From: Pseudopyrenochaeta lycopersici
Taxonomy: Eukaryota > Ascomycota > Dothideomycetes > Pleosporales > Pseudopyrenochaetaceae
Direction: 5' to 3'
Assembly: GCA_003313425.1 (NCBI GenBank)
Contig: NHZP01000022.1
Span: 1 to 64,000, forward strand
DNA: 64,000 nucleotides
The notes beneath the pieces are model-generated. The model was not told the DNA's origin. It was given only the letters and a program-made list of their open reading frames with translations, and ran no database searches. Both the position numbers and the translations under genes were made by a program. Position 1 is the first letter of the stretch. Each line of letters begins with the position of its first letter. Shown here piece by piece: positions 57,046-64,000 of the stretch.

Positions 57046-57572
57046 TTATGGCCGCAGTTTTTTGCATGTATACTTATATACCTTACCCACAACTCCAATC
57101 TCGTCATTCTCGCCCGCACCCACCAAATCTCTACTAGCAGGTACCATGGCATAACCTGTCCGTTTAAGCCTACGATCACACTCCTCGTTATATATGTCCC
57201 AAACTTTTATGTTCCGCCTGCCAGTGGACTTGCGAAGACGCTTGGTGTGCTCAAACAGTACTTACGTGTCCTGTTCACTCAATTCCCGCTTGACGGGGAC
57301 GAAATCCGCATGTGTTCGGTCTATTTCGTACTGGTAATTACATGCCAAAAGGGTTTCAGCGTCAAGAGGCGCGTGTAAGTCAACCGAGTACGTGTTGAGG
57401 CTACAGGACCAGGGATATGGGTTCAGCGTAAGACTGCGTTTGGAACTTTTCACGCGAGCTGATTTCAAGGGGTTCTGGCTTGAGATTGGTTGGATGTGTG
57501 AAGTCGTTGGGTTGATGGGAATATGTGACCACGATGGGATTTCTGCCGTATTCGTCGGCACAGTAGTCTGGC
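57046..57572 (-). CDS. Hypothetical gene, 5' end unresolved
   Basis: A GTAAGT donor at 57265 and a GGCAG acceptor at 57218 join two open segments in phase: ...ELSEQD-T and RNIKVWDIYNEECDRRLKRT... to a stop at 57048-57046. The upstream segment has no ATG and is open to about 57590, so an earlier exon is likely; a CCAG at 57567-57570 could be its acceptor. The protein part is hydrophilic with a charged second half. I recognise no family. The clean intron makes this more than a chance frame. Confidence 0.35.
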
Positions 57573-60500
57573 CGTAGGCTTGTCGCCAGGTAGTATACTA
57601 CTTAATTCCCCCTGTATTTTTCTCGCACGTTTGCGTTGTGCGATGCTGATTCCGCTGGACGAAACACTAAAGTCCCGTTTCCCTGTTGGACTGCGATATA
57701 GTGAAGATGTTTAATCGCGTATTTCACCACCATTATGCCCTATTAACAGGTAATTTCCCTTTGCAACAAGGGTAAGGGGGACGACAGCGATCCAGGAAAG
57801 CGACTCGCGATTCTTCCTGTCCTTGATATTAACTGTGTTCATACCTAGGTATCGCGTAACAAAGTGCAAGGGCAAGAAATCGACTGTCACAAATTTGTAT
57901 ATCACTATTACTTTAACATGGACTTCTTCATTGATTTTAGAGGCTCTGCTTTGTGCTATCGGATAATGGGCCACAGCGACGAATGAGCTCATGATACTCA
58001 TCGCGAGTCAATTGGAGATTCTCCAGGCAGGATTGAAGCAGCATACGCTCGTATGGAAGCATACTCCGAAGAGCTTGGATGTATCTTTCATAAGTAATAT
58101 CACTAACAATGCGCAGGTAGTTTTGGTGAGCTTGGTTTGCTAGTTGTTAACCTCGGAGAGTACCTGAGGCTGTTCTTGTATGAGTTTGATAGAGAGAAGG
58201 CTTTTACCTTGGCGGTGATTGACTTGAAATTGATATTGAGCATCAGTGTGTATTCTTATGCGTAATAGAATACATTTACAATGGTGGACAAGGACTCTCT
58301 GAACATGTCTCCTAAAGTTATGTGTTCGTCGAGCGGCTTCATGAGCAGTTTCCTCATCAGCCAAGCGCAGTCTTACCAAGGCCCTAAAGAAATATGCATC
58401 ATTATTTCTATTGGTGTTAGTGATGCAAACATACTACAAAGCTCGATGTGGGTCACTGGTAAGGAACGCCATGCGCCTTCACTAAAGCGATGTAGACTCC
58501 CAGTCCTTATACTGTAAAGGAAACGAGTACAACTCATCGTCGTTCTTAGGCGGATTGGACTTCTGATAAGACTCCTCAGTATGGTACATACTGCACTCGA
58601 TTGCAAGATAAAAGATGATGATCTCACGGAAGACTTCCACTAATTGGCGTGAGAGCATGTGCAGAGCTGACATCCTGCCATCTTCATTCTGGACTCTTTC
58701 AGCGAATACCTTCACTTGAATAATGGGAGATTTTGCGGCCTGACACGACTGCGTAAGTATCGTGAGGAGGCTCGCATTCGTTTCTTCGCGTTTGAAATGC
58801 GCATAGTTGACGACTCAGTCTTTCAGGCCGGGGTCTGGAGGTGGCTACTGTGGAGGGCTAAGCGTAGGTAAAGAGCTTGGTATCACGATTGTATCAATAT
58901 GGGTAGAAGTGGAGTTTTGCTTCACATGTTTCTGCAGGTGTCCAAGTGCAGTTCCCGGACTATCGAATATTTCAAAGCTTTGGCATCTCCAACATCGTCT
59001 CAATGACCGCCTGAAGTTTTCATCGACCAGTGGAGTTGGAACAAAACTGTTCATTGTGATAGTTCAGAAGAAGCAAGCACGTTCTGCCATCAAAGGAAAA
59101 GGATGCTTCCACTAAGGATCTAAATACTCATTCGGTCCAGGCTCCAGGGTACCGCGCTATTCGATTGTTGCGGCCGCCTTGTACATCTTTGCCATTGCAC
59201 TCCGTACCTTTCGCAGCACAGTGTTTTGGTCAAGATCAGTAACGAACAGTTCGAAAGTTGCCTTAACAATATCAAAAGAAGGCTGTGGAACGTTCTACGA
59301 TACTAGCGCATTGAGAATCAATGACGAGTTTATGGTGTTATTTTCGGGACATCGCCGCATTTGCTTGTGTTTTCAAGGCCTAGGTCACAATCACTACTGA
59401 CGCGCTGTTAGATTTTAGTGCTAGTTGAACAGAATGATATTTTAATGGTTGAGAATGGTGTGGCAATAGTAGCCCTGACGCTTTACGGAATTGTCTCGCC
59501 AGATCTCGCAAGCCCTGCCTTTGATATCATCCACTTGGTCTTGCTGGTTCAGAAAGAACGTATAATTCCTCCAGGAGAGCTTAATCGCCTACAACGAGTC
59601 AAGAGACTGTAAGTTCGCCGTTATGCGAACTCACATCAAATATGTTGCACTGCTCGAATAGCAAGATGTAGCGATCTCCGCAGTGATTTTTGATGACAAG
59701 ATTTTCTTCAAACTCCATTCTACCCTCATGACTTATAGGTATTTAGTGCCTACTGTGCGTATCTCCATCGGTGATTTTGTGTTTTTGCTGCATACACGCC
59801 CGATCCACAAGTTCGCGAGTCAGGTCGTCCATCCAAGAAATGAGAGTCCAAGCATTGCTATCGTGCAGGAACAAACAACACGATAAACAAACAGTAGAAC
59901 ATGCTCTTCAGGCACGATCGCGCTGCAAGGTCGCCTGGCGCTGCGACCTTTGATCGACAGCTGGTTTAGCGTGTACTCTAATCGACCCGGTCAACCAAAC
60001 AATATTTGCCACTATGCATTTCTCATTATATGGTGGACTAAAAAAAATGTAGAATTGCAAAAACACAACCTTATGCAAGTGTGTTACCGTACTCTGATGA
60101 AGATTTCCATCGCCGACCAGACACTGCGCGGCGTCTGAAGCTCTACTGAGTCTATGAGTAGAATTCTGGGAGGATGAGCAGCAACATGGCTGTACCAATG
60201 CAGAGCAGTATATTTGATCTTCGCGTGGCTTTATCAGCACCGGCGATCTAACTAAGCATAGGCGTCGACTCTCGACGTGAATGTGTTAAATGTCTTATTC
60301 TCCATACAGGAAGTACATGAGGCCGTTATCATCATGACTCGTAATAGAGATTTGTTCAGATGTCAGGTGTATCGAGAAGCGACTTTCAATCTCCCTCCTG
60401 TCCTTCATCTCACAAGATGTGTCTTCGTTTGTGTCACCACATCACCTCAACGACAGAGTTCAGTAGCATCAATGTTTCACATTTTCGTTTCGCTGAGTCT

Positions 60501-60902
60501 ACAATGGGGCTCTGAAGAATGAGATACAGACTTAACAGAAATGGGTTGTGAGGCAAGTCAAAATATGGCTCATTGATTGAAGCCAAGTTGGGGGCTTACC
60601 ACACAACCATAGTACTAGTATTACTACACACTAACTAGCTTACAAATTGATATCGAGGCTGGTAGAGCATCCAACAGGTATCAAGGAGGATCTGACGAAG
60701 GGCGCTAAGACGGAAGTCGTAAATCGTATGAATCGTGAGGAAGATGACGCTATGTGAAAGTCGATTGATGGGCCAAACACGAATGTTGCCCTGATGGAAT
60801 TAGTGGTTGCAGCGAGATTCGCGGCAATATAGGGAAGCGTATATAGAGGCCATGCGTATATACAAGGCTCGAGCCAAACGCAAATGGGGAATGTGGCAGG
60901 AG
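57573..60902. other. Long gene-poor stretch with decayed frames
   Basis: 3.3 kb with no intact gene. On the minus strand, 58715-58482 (QLVEVFREIIIFYLAIECSM, FPLQYKDWESTSL) and 58379-58140 (RLRLADEETAHEAARR) look like pieces of one protein separated by a stop and a frame change. They resemble, loosely, helical regions of large fungal STAND or NACHT proteins, which I cannot confirm. The remainder shows nothing. Confidence 0.35.
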
Positions 60903-62186
60903 TTATTTGACGGCAGAAGGTTGTTGCACCGACACAGGTATATTTGATACAGGGGCGAGCTTCTGCGTCGGCTGGACATTGGTTGTGGTCGGAGCGGACT
61001 GAGCGACACGCTGCTGCTCAGCATCCCTTTTCTTGGCTAGCAAGCTTTTTAATGCGCCCAGCCACTTTGCTAGAGAATTTTCGTCTATTGCGCACAATTT
61101 GAAGTTCTTCTCCTCGGAAATGACCTGCATACAGTACTGCTTGCTCCTTGAGACCGAATCTATGTCTACTGCATCAATAATGCTCGAGAAAGGTATGATG
61201 AGGCTTGCGGAGTATTCTTGGTCATTCTTGTAGAAGGCCAGGCATTTGGGTCGCAGGACTACCCAGACCTTCTTCCACTGCCGCACGCCGCCCTTGGGCT
61301 TCAGTACGTACATCCAGCCGTGGTAGACTACGCGCTCATCGTCTGGGGTAGTCCCGATATTACTCTGCTGGCTGACGTTACGTTTCGGCTGTGAGACCCG
61401 CCTGGGCAGTGAATTGGCGGAGGCTTGGAAGCCTGTATCGGAGAAGTCGAAGTCGGAGATTGAGCCACGCTCGTTGCCGGAGTAGTTGAGGGCTTGCGAT
61501 GGTCGTCGTGCACTGTGCATGGTTTCCGGAGCCATGGAGCTCGATGGCCTGGGCTCTGCTTCGGAGGAGCTCGATACAATGTTGTCCCTTTTGGACCTGT
61601 CGAAGCCTGTGAATGTCTTCTTGCCGGTTGTGGGGCTCATGAGGACCATCTCGCCCTCTTCCTCGTCCATGCGGGCCTCGATGCGTATGAGGTCGACCCA
61701 TTCTTGAGCCTCCTTGTCTGTGGTTGCGCCCAGGTGGTAGTTGCGTGCAGGCGAGAAGACGCCAAAGACGTGGTCCATTTTCTTCTTCGAGTCTTTCTGG
61801 CGCGCCACGGCGGTGATTTCAGAGAGGTTGATCTGGTGGCGCAGCTTTGTTTCGTCCTTGTCCTTGTAGATGGACAGGCAGCCTGGGCGCAGAACGACGT
61901 ACATGGGCTTCCACGACTGCGGCAATGAGATTTGGGTCATGGCGGTGGGGGGGTGTGGACATACCTTGGTCTTGCGCGTTCGCTTCACCACTGTGCCGGC
62001 CTTGATGATGCGGTCGAACTCGAAGCAGCCGTTCTGGTTGACGGGCGACATGATGCCGACGCTTGCACTGGCGGCCTTGATGTTGTCCAGGCGAGGCTGG
62101 GCCGGCGTGTCCAGCTTGATGCCCGCTGCGCGCATGGGCGTGGGTTTGGGCGGCGTGTGCTGTGCGCCTTCCGCCAGAGTCGCCAT
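60903..62186 (-). CDS. Protein with two pleckstrin-homology domains
   Basis: Exons 62186-61965 and 61916-60903 give 411 residues starting MATLAEGAQHT. The 48-bp intron (GTATGT..CGCAG) is a multiple of three with no stop, so unspliced RNA would also be open, but splicing restores KTK-SWKPMYVVLRPG. PH domain 1 spans about residues 45-165 (GTVVKRTRKTK, WKPMYVVLRPGCLSIYKD, AQEWVDLIRIEA). PH domain 2 spans about 270-375 (HGWMYVLKPKGGVRQWKKVWVVLRPKCLAFYKN, LAKWLGALKSLL). A Ser-rich linker lies between them. PH domains bind phosphoinositides, so a membrane-associated signalling adaptor is likely. It is divergent from the EFL1 gene. Confidence 0.9.
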   Translation of the reverse strand: MATLAEGAQHTPPKPTPMRAAGIKLDTPAQPRLDNIKAASASVGIMSPVNQNGCFEFDRIIKAGTVVKRTRKTKVCPHPPTAMTQISLPQSWKPMYVVLRPGCLSIYKDKDETKLRHQINLSEITAVARQKDSKKKMDHVFGVFSPARNYHLGATTDKEAQEWVDLIRIEARMDEEEGEMVLMSPTTGKKTFTGFDRSKRDNIVSSSSEAEPRPSSSMAPETMHSARRPSQALNYSGNERGSISDFDFSDTGFQASANSLPRRVSQPKRNVSQQSNIGTTPDDERVVYHGWMYVLKPKGGVRQWKKVWVVLRPKCLAFYKNDQEYSASLIIPFSSIIDAVDIDSVSRSKQYCMQVISEEKNFKLCAIDENSLAKWLGALKSLLAKKRDAEQQRVAQSAPTTTNVQPTQKLAPVSNIPVSVQQPSAVK

Positions 62187-62837
62187 GGTGGCGGGTGTTG
62201 CATTCACGGGCGGCTTGGTCGCGTGTGGCTGCAGTGTTTGGCGCGGCGAGCTGCTCTGGCAGTGCTTTTTAGGGGCGTTGTGGTTTCCCGACGGTGCTCT
62301 GCGAGATGGACGGATGCGGAAGGCGAGCGACAGGGGGAATGCATGGACCGCAGCTGCACACCATCGACGGCAGGAAGGGCTATATGCGAGGCAGGCGAGA
62401 GGCGGGAGGGTGGCAGGAGCCCGGCGGCCGTGAGGCAGGAGCAAGTGCAGAGGTCCAAAGACGGCTATGCAGCGCCAGTTCCAGGCCTGGCGTCGCAGCC
62501 GTTTTGGTGTGCGACGACTCAGGCACGGGAGCTACTGACGTCTTGCAGCTCCGACGCGCCCAAAATCCCGCCAGGCCGGTGACGCACGTCTCGCAGCGAA
62601 TCATGGCGGGGGTCTCGCAAGCAGACAGTTTCATGCCTTTTCCACCGCACCCAGCCAGCGGCCTTGCAACCTCACCACCTGTCGCAGGCACGCTGTCCTC
62701 CAATTTACTGTTTCTGGCCCACGCTCCTTCGACCAGCAGTGAAACGTCGCCCACTGCGCTCTGCTGGCCTCGCTCTTTACGCGAAACACCAGCCCCCGCA
62801 CTCGCGCCTGCCGGATTTTTGACCATCCAGATTCAAG
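62187..62837. promoter_or_regulatory. Divergent promoter region, PH protein and EFL1
   Basis: A 651-bp GC-rich spacer between start codons facing away from each other. The reading frame of the PH gene stays open for 86 codons upstream of its ATG, but this part is low-complexity and lacks conservation-like features. No specific binding site was identified. Confidence 0.45.
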
Positions 62838-64000
62838 ATGCCTACCGTTCCCAGCGAGAAGCTGGTCGCCCTCCAGCAGGCCGCCGACGGCATTAGGAAT
62901 GTAGGTCGCTCTTGCACGCCCAATTCTGCGCTGGCTGACCGCCTGTAGATTTGTACGCACACTTGAACACACATATTTCCCAACACGCTAAACATGCCCC
63001 GACTCACCTTCAAATCTAGGTATTCTAGCCCATGTCGACCATGGCAAGACCTCACTCACCGACGCGCTCATCGCCACCAACGGCATCATCTCCCCTAAGC
63101 TCGCCGGCAAGATAAGGTACCTAGACTCGAGGCCAGATGAGCAGCTGCGCGGCATCACAATGGAATCCTCCGCCATCTCACTCTACTTTTCTTCGCTCAG
63201 ACGGCCTGCGCCAGACGCGGAGCCTGAGCAAAAAGAATTCTTAATTAACTTGATAGATTCGCCCGGACACATAGACTTCAGCTATGAAGTCTCTACTGCA
63301 TCACGTCTTTGTGATGGCGCTGTTGTGCTCGTAGATGCTGTTGAAGGCGTATGTAGTCAGACAGTAACCGTGCTACGACAAACATGGATTGAGAAGCTCA
63401 AGCCACTGCTCGTCATCAATAAAATGGACAGGCTAATCACAGAGCTCAAAATGAGCCCCGGAGAAGCATACACACATTTGAGCAAGTTGCTCGAACAGGT
63501 AAATGCCGTTATGGGCAGCTTCTACCAAGGAGAGCGCATGGAAGACGACCTACGATGGCGGGAGAAGATGGAGGAGCGACTTAATACAGTAGCCGCTGAA
63601 AAGTCTGACGCGCGATTTTCAGCCGTATTAGAGAACGGCGATAGTATTGACACCACTAGCACGCCTGCTGAATACGAAGAGAAAGACGACGAAGATATCT
63701 ACTTCTCTCCGGAGAAGAACAACGTAATATTTGGCAGTGCCATCGACGGCTGGGCGTTCACTGTTAAGCAGTTCGCCGGCTTGTACGAAAGAAAGTTAGG
63801 TATTAAACGCAGCGTTCTCGAGAAGGTCCTTTGGGGCGATTTTTACTTAGACCCCAAAACCAAGCGAGTCCTCAGCTCGAAGCATCTCAAAGGCCGACAC
63901 CTGAAACCCATGTTCGTCCAGCTCGTCTTGGAAAACATTTGGGCCCTCTATGAAGCCACTACGGGAGGTAATAATGGGAAGGGGTGCGTGGATTTCCTAT
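62838..64000 (+). CDS. RIA1: EFL1/RIA1 ribosome-maturation GTPase, 5' part
   Basis: Exon 1 is 62838-62904 (MPTVPSEKLVALQQAADGIRN), followed by a 115-bp intron. Exon 2 runs from 63020 off the window edge without a stop, about 349 codons so far. The splice creates IRNVGILAHVDHGKT, with the G1 P-loop. Further GTPase motifs are RGITMESS (G2), DSPGH (G3) and NKMD (G4). The sequence is EF2-like but has the acidic insertion after G4 (EEKDDEDIYFSPEKNNVIFGSAIDGWAF) typical of EFL1. EFL1 works with SBDS to release eIF6 from the pre-60S subunit in the cytoplasm. The donor GTCGCT is weak, but only this junction keeps the motif. Confidence 0.92.

Noticed and set aside
61494..62896. Several plus-strand frames of 140-216 codons
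   Set aside because: They are antisense to the PH-domain gene or in its GC-rich upstream region, with no domain and no intron support.
1..64000. tRNA, rRNA or CRISPR features
   Set aside because: No A/B-box pairs with a foldable cloverleaf, no rRNA-like sequence and no regularly spaced repeat-spacer array were seen. The only tRNA-like match is the copia primer site.

Overview
This is nuclear DNA of a filamentous ascomycete (Pezizomycotina, most likely Dothideomycetes; the class is an inference). The genes have short 41-115 bp introns with GT..AG ends and CTAAC/CTGAC-type branch sites. The first 17.4 kb carries a strong repeat-induced point mutation (RIP) signature: CpA/TpG converted to TpA, with dense TAA/TAG stops in every frame.

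Region 1 (1-17460) is a wreck of nested transposons with no live gene. A Ty1/copia element on the minus strand enters from the left edge and ends at a 123-bp LTR with its tRNA primer site. A hAT DNA transposon (4170-16777) has an exact 8-bp target duplication and a degraded minus-strand transposase. Inside it sits a complete Ty3/gypsy element (9383-16108) with two 250-bp LTRs, a 4-bp duplication, a polypurine tract and an extra reading frame after pol.

Region 2 (17.5-28 kb) is sparse. It holds a secreted RNase F1/T1-type ribonuclease next to the RIP block, the heme enzyme porphobilinogen deaminase (HEM3), a small repeat-containing protein and a four-helix membrane protein.

Region 3 (28-44 kb) looks accessory. 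It holds a divergent pair (alpha/beta hydrolase and bZIP regulator), a frameshifted SnoaL-like gene, an MFS transporter, an acetoacetyl-CoA synthetase and a secreted FAD oxidase. A 2.1-kb pogo-like transposon has inserted right after the second codon of the MFS gene, moving its ATG 2 kb away. The transposon end now supplies an in-frame substitute ATG.

Region 4 (46-64 kb) is mostly conserved housekeeping: phosphoinositide phospholipase C, an ALKBH1-like dioxygenase, a decayed cyclase-family gene, a HAM1-domain protein, a two-exon hypothetical gene, a tandem-PH protein and the 5' part of the ribosome-maturation GTPase EFL1/RIA1, which runs off the right edge.

Exon junctions were placed by eye from splice consensus, reading phase and family conservation. 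Every spliced model given with an amino-acid length divides by three. No database search was possible.
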